A stretch of 64,000 nucleotides of DNA from Sphingopyxis panaciterrulae. Its GTDB lineage: Bacteria; Pseudomonadota; Alphaproteobacteria; Sphingomonadales; Sphingomonadaceae. The translations under genes and the position numbers were made by a program. The notes under the pieces were generated by a model. That model did not search any database, had not been told where the DNA came from, and saw only the letters and a list, made by a program, of their open reading frames with translations. Shown one piece after another: positions 34,973-44,010 of the stretch (position 1 is the first letter of the stretch; each line of letters opens with the position of its first letter). Location of the stretch: the NCBI RefSeq assembly GCF_014199295.1, contig NZ_JACIJH010000010.1, positions 62,001 through 126,000 on the forward strand, given 5' to 3'.

Positions 34973-34994
34973 CCCCTCCTCTTCGCAGGAGGGG
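34973..34994. terminator. Bidirectional hairpin between convergent genes
   Basis: CCCCTCCT (34973-34980), loop CTTCGC and AGGAGGGG (34987-34994) form an 8-bp perfect stem between the cytochrome stop and the LOG-family stop. No T-run on either side, so factor-independent termination is only moderately likely. Confidence 0.5.
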
Positions 34995-35006
34995 CCTGAA
35001 CGACCG

Positions 35007-35876
35007 TCAATCCTCGGCATTCTCGTAGAAATGCTGGATGATGCTCCACGCTTCCTCCGCCGTCTCGACGAAGGTGAAGAGGTCGAGGTCGCGGGCGCTG
35101 ACCACGCCTTCCTCGACCAGCGCATCGAAATTGACAACGCGGTTCCAGAATTCCTTGCCGAACATCAGCACCGGGATCGGCTTGATCTTGCCGGTCTGGA
35201 TCAGGGTCAGCAGCTCGAACGTCTCGTCGAAGGTGCCGAAGCCGCCGGGGAAGACGCACACCGCGCGGGCGCGGAGCAGGAAGTGCATCTTGCGCAGAGC
35301 GAAATAGTGGAACTGAAAGCTCAGCGACGGGGTAACGTAGCGATTCGGCGCCTGTTCGTGCGGCAGCACGATGTTGAGCCCGATCGACTCGCGTCCCTCG
35401 TCGGCGGCGCCGCGGTTCGCCGCCTCCATGATCGACGGCCCGCCGCCCGAACAGACGACGAAGTGGCGGCATCCCTTGTCGTCGCACGGCACCTGACTCG
35501 CGAGCCGCGCGAGCTGGCGCGCCTCGTCATAATATTTGGCCTTAGCCTTCAGCCGCCGCGCGATGTTGCGCGCCGCATCATCGGTCGCCGCCGCCTCGAG
35601 CCCGTCAGCGGTGTCGGCTTCGGGAATGCGCGCCGAACCATAGATGACCAGGGTCGATTCGATCTTCGCTTCCTCGAGCAGTAACTCGGGCTTGAGCAGT
35701 TCGAGCTGGAAGCGAACCGGACGCAGATCGTCGCGCAGCAGGAAGTCGGTGTCCTGAAAGGCAAGCCGATAGGCGGCGCTGGCGGTCTGCGGAGTGGTGG
35801 TCGCCTGCTTGGCGAACTGCGCGTCGTCCTTGGCCTTGTGGAAACGCGAGCGATGCGGTTGCTTTTCTGCTGTCAT
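35007..35876 (-). CDS. LOG-family protein (lysine decarboxylase-like, cytokinin riboside phosphoribohydrolase type)
   Basis: 289 residues. Diagnostic motifs: VCSGGGPSIMEAANRGAADE and VFPGGFGTFDETFELLTLIQ (the PGGxGTxxE motif), with YGSARIPEADT at the start of the Rossmann core. Family members release free bases from nucleotide 5'-monophosphates; none decarboxylates lysine despite older names. It carries an N-terminal extension of about 75 residues compared with short LOG proteins. Start taken at Met 35876; the frame is open 12 codons further upstream. Confidence 0.9.
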   Translation of the reverse strand: MTAEKQPHRSRFHKAKDDAQFAKQATTTPQTASAAYRLAFQDTDFLLRDDLRPVRFQLELLKPELLLEEAKIESTLVIYGSARIPEADTADGLEAAATDDAARNIARRLKAKAKYYDEARQLARLASQVPCDDKGCRHFVVCSGGGPSIMEAANRGAADEGRESIGLNIVLPHEQAPNRYVTPSLSFQFHYFALRKMHFLLRARAVCVFPGGFGTFDETFELLTLIQTGKIKPIPVLMFGKEFWNRVVNFDALVEEGVVSARDLDLFTFVETAEEAWSIIQHFYENAED

Positions 35877-35913
35877 TAGCGAGCGGCTAGCCGCTTCGCG
35901 CGACTTTGCCAAG

Positions 35914-36615
35914 TCAGCGGCAGTATCCGTTGCCGCTCATGTCGAGATGGAAATGATTATAGTGGGCGGCGTTGTAATCGGGGCTCAGCACCGTGCCGAA
36001 CCGGCGGCAGGCCGATTTGTGCAGGGCGCGCAGGAATTGCTGCGAGCTCTGGTCGCCGTGCCAGCCGCCGTCGAGCATGATCCGCCGCCCGTCGGCGAGC
36101 ACGAAGCCCGCGACGTCGACCGCGTTCGACGTCGCATGCTGCGACAGCCGGCCCGAGCGCCCGCCATAGATGTTGCGGCAGCTATAGGTGCCATAGGTTT
36201 CGACCTTGACCACTTCGGTGCGGAAATAGAGCCGGGCCGCAGGGCGCACCGCATATTCGACCCACGCCGCGAAATTGCGCGCGAGCGGACAGGTCATCGG
36301 GCCGAGGTTGGTCACCGGGGTGCCGATGTCGAGCAGCTTCACCGAATCGATCGACGAACAGCCGCCGCCATGATCCTCGTTCGGCAGCGGGGTGAATTTC
36401 ACTCCGGCCTGCCGCAGATCGACCGCGCATTGCCGGGCTGCGGCGCTGGTGAAGGAGGGCGCGCCCGTCGTCTGCGGCCGCTGCGCCGTCGCCCCGCCCG
36501 AGCGCTTGGTCCCGCCGCCTTTCATCGCATCCGGCGTACCGAAACACGCCGACAGCGCCAGCGCCGCGGCGGCCGTGAGGAGCATCCGGGGCTGGAGGAA
36601 GATCGGCATCGGCAT
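35914..36615 (-). CDS. Extensin-like C-terminal domain lipoprotein
   Basis: 233 residues. Signal peptide with lipobox ALSAC (Cys24), a polar linker, then an extensin-like (DUF882/M15-related) domain. ARQCAVDLRQAGVKFTPLP opens it, and possible metal ligands lie in RLSQHATSNAVDVAGF and the terminal YNHFHLDMSGNGYC. This looks like a D,D-peptidase-type zinc fold, so a murein role is plausible but unproven. Its upstream space has a CtrA-like TTAA-N7-TAAA sequence at 36640-36654. Confidence 0.88.
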   Translation of the reverse strand: MPMPIFLQPRMLLTAAAALALSACFGTPDAMKGGGTKRSGGATAQRPQTTGAPSFTSAAARQCAVDLRQAGVKFTPLPNEDHGGGCSSIDSVKLLDIGTPVTNLGPMTCPLARNFAAWVEYAVRPAARLYFRTEVVKVETYGTYSCRNIYGGRSGRLSQHATSNAVDVAGFVLADGRRIMLDGGWHGDQSSQQFLRALHKSACRRFGTVLSPDYNAAHYNHFHLDMSGNGYCR

Positions 36616-36701
36616 GGCGTCAATTTACCGACACATTGGTTAACGAGCTGTAAACCATCGGTGCGACCAGCCGAAAACTTCGCGCGGCGGACGATATTCG
36701 T

Positions 36702-36729
36702 TTGACACTTACCCGGCCATCCTTAAACG
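36702..36729 (+). promoter_or_regulatory. Candidate promoter for serC
   Basis: TTGACA at 36702-36707 is a perfect -35 hexamer. The -10 is weak (TAAACG at 36724-36729, 16-base spacer). It lies about 55 bases before the serC start, and no other gene is near. An AAGGAGAG Shine-Dalgarno tract (36773-36780) precedes the start codon. Confidence 0.4.
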
Positions 36730-36783
36730 CAGCGCCGGGCCACGCGGTCCCAACGCCGCGCGAGCTCTCTGCAAGGAGAGACT

Positions 36784-37914
36784 ATGATGAGTGAAGTGCC
36801 GACGCCACAGGTGCGCCCGACGCGCCCCTATTTTTCTTCCGGTCCCTGCGCCAAGCCGCCGGTCTGGTCCCCCGAAAAACTGAACACCGAATCGCTGGGC
36901 CGCTCGCACCGCGCGAAGATCGGCAAGACGCGCCTCGCCTATTGCATCGACCTGATGCGCGAGATGCTGCGGCTGCCCGACACGCATCGCATCGGCATCG
37001 TTCCGGGTTCGGACACTGGCGCCTTCGAGATGGCGATGTGGACGATGCTGGGCGCCCGCCCGGTCACGACGCTGGCGTGGGAGAGCTTCGGTGAAGGTTG
37101 GGTCACCGATGCCGCCAAGCAGCTCAAGCTCGATCCGACGGTCATCCGCGCCGATTACGGCCAGCTTCCCGACCTGAGCCGGATCGACTGGTCGAACGAC
37201 GTCCTCTTCACCTGGAACGGCACCACCAGCGGCGTGCGCGTGCCGGATGGCGACTGGATCGCCGCCGACCGCGCCGGCCTGTGCTTCGCCGACGCAACCT
37301 CGGCCGTGTTCGCCTATGACCTGCCGTGGGACAAGATCGACGTCGCGACCTTCAGCTGGCAGAAGGTGCTCGGCGGCGAAGGCGCGCACGGCGTGCTGAT
37401 CCTCGGCCCGCGCGCGGTCGAGCGGCTCGAAAGCCACACCCCCGCCTGGCCGCTCCCCAAGGTCTTCCGCCTCACCAAGGGCGGCAAGCTGGTCGAGGGC
37501 GTGTTCAAGGGCGAGACGATCAACACCCCGTCGATGCTCGCGGTCGAGGATGCGATCTTCGCGCTCGAATGGGCTAAGTCGCTGGGCGGGCTCGACGGCC
37601 TGAAGGCGCGCAGCGATGCGAACGCCGCGGCGCTCGACAGGATCGTCGCGGAGCGCGAGTGGCTGAGCCACCTCGCCGCCGATCCCGCGAGCCGGTCGAA
37701 GACTTCGGTCTGCCTGTCGGTCGCCGGCGCGGATGCGGATTTCATCAAGACATTCGCCGGGCTGCTCGAAGCCGAGGGCGCGGCCTATGACATCGCGGGT
37801 TATCGCGACGCCCCGCCGGGCCTGCGCATCTGGTGCGGCGCGACGGTCGACACCGCCGACATCGAAGCGCTCGGGCCGTGGCTCGACTGGGCTTACGCCA
37901 GCCTTTCGGCCTGA
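36784..37914 (+). CDS. serC: Phosphoserine aminotransferase
   Basis: PLP enzyme that makes 3-phosphoserine from 3-phosphohydroxypyruvate and glutamate. 376 residues; the PLP-binding Lys194 is in [48 protein letters not shown] and [14 protein letters not shown] are typical of the alphaproteobacterial SerC subclass. Strong ribosome site AAGGAGAG upstream; two successive ATG codons (36784 and 36787) are possible starts. It is followed by serA, with a long inverted repeat between. Confidence 0.95.
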   Translation: MMSEVPTPQVRPTRPYFSSGPCAKPPVWSPEKLNTESLGRSHRAKIGKTRLAYCIDLMREMLRLPDTHRIGIVPGSDTGAFEMAMWTMLGARPVTTLAWESFGEGWVTDAAKQLKLDPTVIRADYGQLPDLSRIDWSNDVLFTWNGTTSGVRVPDGDWIAADRAGLCFADATSAVFAYDLPWDKIDVATFSWQKVLGGEGAHGVLILGPRAVERLESHTPAWPLPKVFRLTKGGKLVEGVFKGETINTPSMLAVEDAIFALEWAKSLGGLDGLKARSDANAAALDRIVAEREWLSHLAADPASRSKTSVCLSVAGADADFIKTFAGLLEAEGAAYDIAGYRDAPPGLRIWCGATVDTADIEALGPWLDWAYASLSA

Positions 37915-37927
37915 CGCTCCCTCATTT

Positions 37928-38013
37928 CCGTTCGCCCTGAGCCTGTCGAAGGGCCGCCCTTTTTTCCGACGTCCAAAAGAAGAACTGTCCTTCGACAGGC
38001 TCAGGACGAACGG
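37928..38013. repeat. CCTGAGCCTGTCGAAGG inverted repeat between serC and serA
   Basis: Arms 37928-37952 and 37989-38013 are reverse complements over 25 bp with a single mismatch (GCCC against the partner of GTCC). The 36-base middle includes TTTTTT. The unit matches a repeat I know from many sphingomonad genomes. The right arm ends 20 bases before the serA ATG, so pairing could affect serA translation or act as a terminator for serC. Confidence 0.85.
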
Positions 38014-38033
38014 AGCTTTTGAAAGCTATCGAA

Positions 38034-39620
38034 ATGACCCAACCCAAAGTCCTCATCAGCGACAAGATGGACCCCAAAGCCGCCGCGATCTTCAAGGAAC
38101 GCGGAGTGCAGGTCGACGAGATCACCGGCAAGACCAAGGACGAGTTGATCGCGATCATCGGCGATTATGACGGCCTCGCGATCCGCTCGGCGACGAAAGT
38201 CACCCCCGACGTCCTCGCCGCTGCAACCAACCTCAAGGTCGTCGGGCGCGCCGGCATCGGGGTCGACAATGTCGACATTCCCGAAGCGTCGAAGAAGGGC
38301 GTCATCGTGATGAACACGCCCTTCGGCAACTCGATCACCACCGCCGAACATGCGATCGCGATGATGTTCGCGCTCGCCCGCCAGATCCCCGAAGCCAATG
38401 CGCTGACGCAGGCGGGCAAATGGCCGAAGAACGACTTCATGGGCGTCGAGCTGACCTCGAAGACGCTCGGTCTGATCGGCTGCGGCAATATCGGCAGCAT
38501 CGTCGCCGAGCGCGCGCTCGGCCTGCGCATGAAGGTCGTCGCCTTCGACCCCTTCCTGACGCCCGAACGCGCGATCGAACTGGGCGTCGAAAAGGCCGAC
38601 CTCGACACGCTGCTCGCCAAGGCCGATTTCATCACGCTGCACACGCCGCTGACCGACCAGACGCGGAATATTCTGTCGAAGGAAAATCTCGCCAAGACCA
38701 AGAAGGGCGTGCGGATCATCAACTGCGCGCGCGGCGGCCTGGTCGACGAGGCAGCGCTGAAGGAGGCGCTCGATTCGGGGCATGTCGCAGGCGCGGCGCT
38801 CGACGTGTTCGCGCAGGAGCCGCCGGCGGCCGACCATCCGCTGTTCGGCACCCCGAACTTCATCTGCACCCCGCACCTCGGCGCCTCGACCGACGAAGCG
38901 CAGGTCAATGTCGCCATCCAGGTCGCCGAACAGATCAGCGACTATCTGCTGACCGGCGGCATCACCAACGCGCTCAACGTCCCCAGCCTGTCGGCCGAGG
39001 AAGCGCCGAAGCTGCGCCCCTATATGAGCCTCGCCGAAAAGCTCGGCAGCCTCGTCGGCCAGCTCGCGCACGACAATCTGACCACCATCTCGGTCGAGGT
39101 CGAGGGGTCGGCGGCCGAGCTCAACATCAAGCCGATCACCGCCGCGGTGCTGACCGGCCTGATGCGCCGCTATTCGGACAGCGTGAACATGGTCAACGCG
39201 CCGCATCTGGCGCGCGAGCGCGGGCTCGATATCCGCGAGGTGCGCCACGACCGCGAGGGCGATTATCACACGCTGGTCCGCGTCACCGTGGCGACCGAGG
39301 CGGGCGACCGCTCGGTCGCGGGGACACTGTTCGGCAACAACGAGCCGCGGCTGGTCGAGATGTTCGGGATCAAGGTCGAAGCCGATCTCGCCGGCGACAT
39401 GCTCTATATCGTCAACGAGGACGCGCCGGGCTTCATCGGCCGCATCGGTGGCGCGCTGGGTGATGCGGGGCTCAACATCGGCACTTTCCACCTCGGCCGC
39501 CGTGCCGCGGGGGGCGAAGCGGTGCTGCTGCTCAGCCTCGATTCGCCGATGCCCGAGCCGCTGCTGTGGCAGGTCTGCCAGCTTCCCGGCGTTAAGACGG
39601 TGAAGGGGCTGAAGTTTTAA
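38034..39620 (+). CDS. serA: D-3-phosphoglycerate dehydrogenase, long form
   Basis: First step of serine synthesis. 528 residues: substrate/NAD domains at 1-310 with VVGRAGIGVDNVDI, nucleotide-binding GLIGCGNIGSIVAERA, RIINCARGGLVDE (Arg) and the catalytic His in ICTPHLGASTDEA; an allosteric intervening domain at about 320-450 (LVGQLAHDNLTTISVEVEGS); and a C-terminal ACT domain at 455-528. This is the long form found in actinobacteria and alphaproteobacteria. ATG 38034 is preferred; a TTG five codons upstream is also in frame. Confidence 0.96.
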   Translation: MTQPKVLISDKMDPKAAAIFKERGVQVDEITGKTKDELIAIIGDYDGLAIRSATKVTPDVLAAATNLKVVGRAGIGVDNVDIPEASKKGVIVMNTPFGNSITTAEHAIAMMFALARQIPEANALTQAGKWPKNDFMGVELTSKTLGLIGCGNIGSIVAERALGLRMKVVAFDPFLTPERAIELGVEKADLDTLLAKADFITLHTPLTDQTRNILSKENLAKTKKGVRIINCARGGLVDEAALKEALDSGHVAGAALDVFAQEPPAADHPLFGTPNFICTPHLGASTDEAQVNVAIQVAEQISDYLLTGGITNALNVPSLSAEEAPKLRPYMSLAEKLGSLVGQLAHDNLTTISVEVEGSAAELNIKPITAAVLTGLMRRYSDSVNMVNAPHLARERGLDIREVRHDREGDYHTLVRVTVATEAGDRSVAGTLFGNNEPRLVEMFGIKVEADLAGDMLYIVNEDAPGFIGRIGGALGDAGLNIGTFHLGRRAAGGEAVLLLSLDSPMPEPLLWQVCQLPGVKTVKGLKF

Positions 39621-39630
39621 ACCACGACAC

Positions 39631-39756
39631 GCCCTCCCCTTCAGGGGAGGGCAGCGAGACTTGCGAACTTGTTCGCTAGTCGCAGCGGGTGGGGGCCATC
39701 GGCCTTGCGCAAGGCCGATGGCCCCCACCCCAACCCCTCCCCTGAAGGGGAGGGGC
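39631..39756. repeat. Palindrome-ended repeat, copy E (126 bp, short form)
   Basis: Left palindrome 39631-39652, right palindrome 39734-39756, core CAGCGAGACTTGCGAACTTG and TAGTCGCAGCGGG. The centre 39687-39730 is a perfect 44-bp palindrome (left half starts GGGTGGGGGCCATCGGCCTT). Same length and architecture as copies A and F. It lies between serA and hisZ, ending 40 bases before the hisZ start. Confidence 0.9.
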
Positions 39757-39795
39757 TTTCACAAGCCCATATCACGGGCTAGGAGAGCCACCGCC

Positions 39796-40911
39796 ATGAC
39801 CAAGGCCCCCGCCCTGCTGCCCGAAGGGCTCCGCGACCGCCTGCCCGCGCAGGCGGAGGCGGCGTCGCGCGTCACGCGCGCGCTCGTCGATGCGATGCGG
39901 TCGCACGGCTACGGCCGCGTCGCGCCGCCGCTCGCCGAATTTCGCGAGACGCTGGGCGGCGACGACGAGCGCTCGGCGCGCGACCTCTTGCGCTTCACCG
40001 ATCCGGTGTCACAGCGCACCCTCGCGCTGCGCCCCGACATCACGCGGCAGGTCGGCCGCATCGCCACCTCGCTCCTCGCGCAGGCATCGCGCCCGCTGCG
40101 TCTCTGCTACGCCGGGCAGGTTGTCAAACTGCGTGCGAGCCAGCTCCGCCCGGCGCGCGAGATGCTCCAGGTCGGCGCCGAGCTGATCGGCAGCGACAGC
40201 GTCGCCGCGGCGCGCGAGATCGTGACCGTCGCGATCGACGCGCTGGAGGCGGCGGGGATCGGCCGCGTCACCTTCGACTTCACCCTCCCCGACGTCGTCG
40301 ACCTGCTCGCGAGCGGGCCGCTGCCGGTCGCGGGCGACGTCGCAGCCCTGCGCGACGCGCTCGACGCCAAGGACGCCGGTGCGCTGACCCGGCTCGGCGC
40401 CGAAACCTATCTGCCGCTGCTGCGCGCGACCGGGCCGTTCGACCGGGCGATCGCCGATCTGCGCGCCTTCGACGTCGCGGGCGTGCTCGCCGGGCGCCTC
40501 GACGCGATCGAGGCGATCGCCGCCCCGGTGCGCGAGCGCGTCGACCTGACCCTCGACCCGACCGAACGCCACGGCTTCGCCTATCAGAGCTGGTTCGGCT
40601 TCTCGATCTTCGTCCCCGGCCAGGGCGCGCATATCGGGCTGGGCGGCAGCTATGCAATCCCGGTCGGCGGCGGGCGGGAGGAACCCGCGGTCGGCTTTTC
40701 GCTCTATCCCGACCCGCTCATCGACGAAGGGCTGGCGGAGGAGGACGAGCGCGAGCGCCGCATCTTCCTGCCCCCCGGCCACGACCCCGCGCTCACCGCC
40801 AGCCTGCGCGCCGACGGTTGGCGGACGGTCGCGGCGCTGACCGACGCCGACGAAGCGGCGCGGCTGGGCTGCGGTTGGGTGCTGGGACCGGACGGGCCGG
40901 TCGAGGCCTAG
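39796..40911 (+). CDS. hisZ: ATP phosphoribosyltransferase regulatory subunit
   Basis: 371 residues of a class II aminoacyl-tRNA-synthetase-like fold that has lost synthetase function. LLPEGLRDRLPAQAEAASRV opens it; LLRFTDPVSQRTLALRPDIT and REMLQVGAELIGSDSVAAAR are the HisRS-like motif 2 and following block. HisZ pairs with the short form of HisG in the first step of histidine synthesis. hisG itself is not in the window. Start ATG 39796 with GGAGAG upstream; the frame is open back across repeat E. Confidence 0.9.
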   Translation: MTKAPALLPEGLRDRLPAQAEAASRVTRALVDAMRSHGYGRVAPPLAEFRETLGGDDERSARDLLRFTDPVSQRTLALRPDITRQVGRIATSLLAQASRPLRLCYAGQVVKLRASQLRPAREMLQVGAELIGSDSVAAAREIVTVAIDALEAAGIGRVTFDFTLPDVVDLLASGPLPVAGDVAALRDALDAKDAGALTRLGAETYLPLLRATGPFDRAIADLRAFDVAGVLAGRLDAIEAIAAPVRERVDLTLDPTERHGFAYQSWFGFSIFVPGQGAHIGLGGSYAIPVGGGREEPAVGFSLYPDPLIDEGLAEEDERERRIFLPPGHDPALTASLRADGWRTVAALTDADEAARLGCGWVLGPDGPVEA

Positions 40912-41285
40912 AAATCCGAAACGCCGAAGCGCGGCACGCCCTTGTTCGCGCCCGGCGGATCGAGCACGCTCACATCGAGTTCGAGCGGCTCGCCGATCCA
41001 GTGCGCGAGACTCGTATGATCGGCAAGGTCATCGTCGGTAAGCGGGTGGACAAGCGCGCGAAGCCCCGCCTTTTCGATCATCGCGATCACCGCCGGAACC
41101 GCGGCGCCCAGGAAATGCACCTCATATTGCGCGATCGGATGCGGACCGACGGGCGCGTCGATCATCGGGCCGACGAGCAGGATCGCCGGGTCGCGGCTGA
41201 ATTCTTCGCGCAGCGCAGCAGCGGCGGTGCGCTCTTGCGCGTCGTAATAGATATGAGCGTGGTAGGGGGCGTCGGCTTCGTTCAT
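40908..41285 (-). CDS. DOPA 4,5-dioxygenase family protein
   Basis: 125 residues. HAHIYYDAQERTAAAALREE, VGPMIDAPVGPHPIAQYEVH and HTSLAHWIGEPLELDV are the blocks of the DOPA-dioxygenase family, with the His residues thought to bind iron. The physiological substrate in bacteria is unknown. The ATG at 41285 is well supported. The gene converges on hisZ with a 4-base overlap, and repeat copy F lies just upstream. Confidence 0.88.
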   Translation of the reverse strand: MNEADAPYHAHIYYDAQERTAAAALREEFSRDPAILLVGPMIDAPVGPHPIAQYEVHFLGAAVPAVIAMIEKAGLRALVHPLTDDDLADHTSLAHWIGEPLELDVSVLDPPGANKGVPRFGVSDF

Positions 41286-41297
41286 GCATTTTCTCCT

Positions 41298-41423
41298 CCC
41301 TCCCCTTCAGGGGAGGGCAGCGAGACTTGCCAGCTTGCTGGCTTAGTCGCAGCGGGTGGGGGCCATCGGCCTTGCACAAGGCCGATGGCCCCCACCCCAA
41401 CCCCTCCCCTAAAGGGGAGGGGC
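41298..41423. repeat. Palindrome-ended repeat, copy F (126 bp, short form)
   Basis: Left palindrome 41298-41317 and right palindrome 41401-41423, core CAGCGAGACTTGCCAGCTTG and TTAGTCGCAGCGGGTGGGGG. The inner GGGGGCCATCGGCCTTGCAC palindrome differs from copy E by one base at the centre. It occupies the divergent space between the DOPA-dioxygenase-like gene and purA. Confidence 0.9.
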
Positions 41424-41530
41424 CTGAATCGCCAGCCATCTCCCGCCTTCATCGCGCCGACCCTTGCCTCCGCGGCCAAATCCGCTAAGGCCGCGCGGGC
41501 CTCGGAGCCCGCACACAGCAGGACAGCATC

Positions 41531-42820
41531 ATGGCAAATGTTACCGTCATCGGGTCGCAATGGGGCGACGAGGGCAAGGGCAAGATCGTCGACTGGCTGG
41601 CCAGCCGCGCCGACGCGGTCGTCCGTTTCCAGGGCGGTCATAATGCCGGCCATACGCTCGTCGTCGGCAACCAGACCTACAAGCTGTCGCTGCTCCCCTC
41701 CGGCATCGTCACCGGCACCTTGTCGATCATCGGCAACGGCGTCGTCCTCGATCCATGGGCGCTGCGCGACGAGATCACCAAGCTGCGCGGCCAGGGCGTC
41801 GAGATCAATCCCGACAATTTCGCCATCGCCGACAATTGCGCGCTGATCCTGCCCTTTCACCGCGACCTCGACGCGTTGCGCGAGACCGCCGCGGGCGCCG
41901 GCAAGATCGGCACCACCGGGCGCGGCATCGGCCCCGCCTATGAGGACAAGGTCGGCCGCCGCGCGATCCGCGTCTGCGACCTCGCCCACCTCGACCATCT
42001 CGAGCCGCAGATCGACCGCCTGACCGCGCATCACGACGCGCTGCGCGCCGGTTTCGGCGAGCCGCCGATCGACCGCGAGCGCCTGCTCACCGACCTCGCC
42101 GAGATCGCCGACTATGTGCTCGACTATGCGCAGCCGGTGTGGAAGCGGCTGAAGAAGGTGCGCAAAGCCGGCGCGCGCATCCTGTTCGAGGGCGCGCAGG
42201 GCGTGCTGCTCGACATCGATCACGGCACCTATCCCTTTGTCACCAGCTCGAACACCGTCAGCGGCACCGCGGCGGCGGGATCCGGCCTCGGCCCGTCGGC
42301 GGTCGGCTTCGTGCTCGGCATCGCCAAGGCTTATACGACGCGCGTCGGCAGCGGCCCCTTCCCGACCGAACTCGACGACGAAACCGGCCAGCAGCTCGGC
42401 GAGCGCGGGCACGAATTCGGCACCGTCACCGGCCGCAAGCGCCGCTGCGGCTGGTTCGACGCGGTGCTGGTGCGGCAGAGCTGCGCCGTGTCGGGCGTCA
42501 CCGGCATTGCGCTGACCAAGCTCGACGTTCTCGACGGGTTCGAGAAGGTGCGCATCTGCACCGGCTATCGCCTGCGCGGCAAAATCCTCGACTATTTCCC
42601 CAGCCACGCCGCCGATCAGGCCGCGGTCGAACCGATTTACGAGGAAATGGACGGCTGGAGCGAATCGACCGCGGGCGCGCGCAGCTATGCCGACCTGCCC
42701 GCGCAGGCGATCAAATATATCCAGCGCGTGCAGGAGCTGATCGAAACCCCGATCGCGCTGGTTTCGACCAGCCCCGAGCGCGAGGATACGATCCTGATCC
42801 GCGATCCGTTCAGCGACTGA
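41531..42820 (+). CDS. purA: Adenylosuccinate synthetase
   Basis: 429 residues. Joins IMP and aspartate using GTP in AMP synthesis. Begins [20 protein letters not shown] (the phosphate-binding loop of PurA), followed by [14 protein letters not shown], the [16 protein letters not shown] block, and the C-terminal [14 protein letters not shown]. All substrate-contacting signatures are intact and the length is standard. Upstream lies repeat copy F, then about 100 bases likely to hold its promoter. Confidence 0.97.
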   Translation: MANVTVIGSQWGDEGKGKIVDWLASRADAVVRFQGGHNAGHTLVVGNQTYKLSLLPSGIVTGTLSIIGNGVVLDPWALRDEITKLRGQGVEINPDNFAIADNCALILPFHRDLDALRETAAGAGKIGTTGRGIGPAYEDKVGRRAIRVCDLAHLDHLEPQIDRLTAHHDALRAGFGEPPIDRERLLTDLAEIADYVLDYAQPVWKRLKKVRKAGARILFEGAQGVLLDIDHGTYPFVTSSNTVSGTAAAGSGLGPSAVGFVLGIAKAYTTRVGSGPFPTELDDETGQQLGERGHEFGTVTGRKRRCGWFDAVLVRQSCAVSGVTGIALTKLDVLDGFEKVRICTGYRLRGKILDYFPSHAADQAAVEPIYEEMDGWSESTAGARSYADLPAQAIKYIQRVQELIETPIALVSTSPEREDTILIRDPFSD

Positions 42821-42836
42821 GACCCCTGACCCGCGC

Positions 42837-44006
42837 TTACGTGGTCGACAACCGGATCGAATCGATCGCGGTCGCCGCGTCGCGATCGGCAGCCTGCGGC
42901 CGGCCGACGATGGCGAATTCGGGATAGTCGCACATCACCGGCGCCGCGGCATCGAAGCGGACGACATGGTCCTTGCCCGGCGCCCGCGACCGCTCGAACG
43001 CCACCGCCCCCTTGCCGCGGCAGGCGAGACTGAACCCGAAGCTGTCGAGGCCGTTCAGTGCATCGACCCCTTCGACGCGGACCTCGAGCCGCGGCTGCGC
43101 CCCTTCGCGCAGCATGGTCATCGTATGCGCGATGACCGGCGCGCCCATGCCGTTCCACCGGATCTGCAACTGACCGGCATCGGACCGCGGGACGATCATG
43201 ACCGAAATGCCCGGGCGGCTGGCGAGCGACCATTCGAAGGGCAGGACATTGTCGCGATCGCGCGACGTCAGGGCGGCGAACCTCGAGAAATCGGGATCAT
43301 AGATCAACGTGCCCGCGCTTCCCGAGGGGTTGGCGGCCATGGCGATACGCACCGCCTCTCCCTGCCTTCCCGCCCGCACCATGGCGTCGAGCGACGTTTT
43401 CAGATCCGACCGGCTCAGCGTCATGCCCTTGGCCAGCATCTTGTCGAGCAACTGGATGCGCGCATCCAGCAATGCCGGATTGCCGAGCGCGCCCGCATAG
43501 GCGAAATAATGCCTGCGCCATGCCGGTTGCTTGTCGAGACGTTCGATCAACAGGTCCGCGGCCTGCGGATAGACTTCGATCTGCGCCAGCACCGCGACGA
43601 TGTTCGACGTCAGCTTGCCACGGCGCAGAAGCGCGTCGGCACGCATCACCGCCTCGCGCGGATCGCCGTCGCGCAGCGTCTCCACGATCAGATTCTGCTG
43701 GCTGGGCGTGTCGCGCCAGCCGAGCGCCTTGATCGTGTCGATGAAGGTTTCGCGGCGCGCGGGATCGAGGTCGCCCCGCGATTCGACGGCGAAGAGCAGG
43801 TTGAGAACCGGCTGGTTCAGCGGCCGCCGCGCAAGGATGCTGCGCGCCTGGGCAGCAGTGGCGGGCGGGATGTCGACGTTTTCGATCGCGGTCAACGCCC
43901 AGCCGGGCTGCGCGGCGATCCGCTCGGCGCGCTGCTGCGCGAAGGCGAACAAGGTGAACGCCAGCAGCGCGACGAAAAACAGCCCCGACGCGATGATACG
44001 TGCCAT
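42837..44006 (-). CDS. Membrane-anchored helical-repeat (TPR-like) protein of the polysaccharide locus
   Basis: 389 residues. One N-terminal membrane helix (IIASGLFFVALLAFTLFAFA), then an alpha-helical region of about 200 residues that looks TPR-like (ARSILARRPLNQPVLNLLFA, ADLLIERLDKQPAWRRHYFA). The C-terminal 150 residues are beta-rich (FEWSLASRPGISVMIVPRSD). No named family is certain. It begins 5 bases after the O-antigen ligase gene stops, so both are likely in one transcript and may work on the same polymer. Start set at MARIIASG (44006). Confidence 0.75.
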   Translation of the reverse strand: MARIIASGLFFVALLAFTLFAFAQQRAERIAAQPGWALTAIENVDIPPATAAQARSILARRPLNQPVLNLLFAVESRGDLDPARRETFIDTIKALGWRDTPSQQNLIVETLRDGDPREAVMRADALLRRGKLTSNIVAVLAQIEVYPQAADLLIERLDKQPAWRRHYFAYAGALGNPALLDARIQLLDKMLAKGMTLSRSDLKTSLDAMVRAGRQGEAVRIAMAANPSGSAGTLIYDPDFSRFAALTSRDRDNVLPFEWSLASRPGISVMIVPRSDAGQLQIRWNGMGAPVIAHTMTMLREGAQPRLEVRVEGVDALNGLDSFGFSLACRGKGAVAFERSRAPGKDHVVRFDAAAPVMCDYPEFAIVGRPQAADRDAATAIDSIRLSTT

Positions 44007-44010
44007 GATC

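Noticed and set aside
41282-42607. Minus-strand frame opposite purA
   Set aside because: Shadow of purA; the last residues are translated repeat F.
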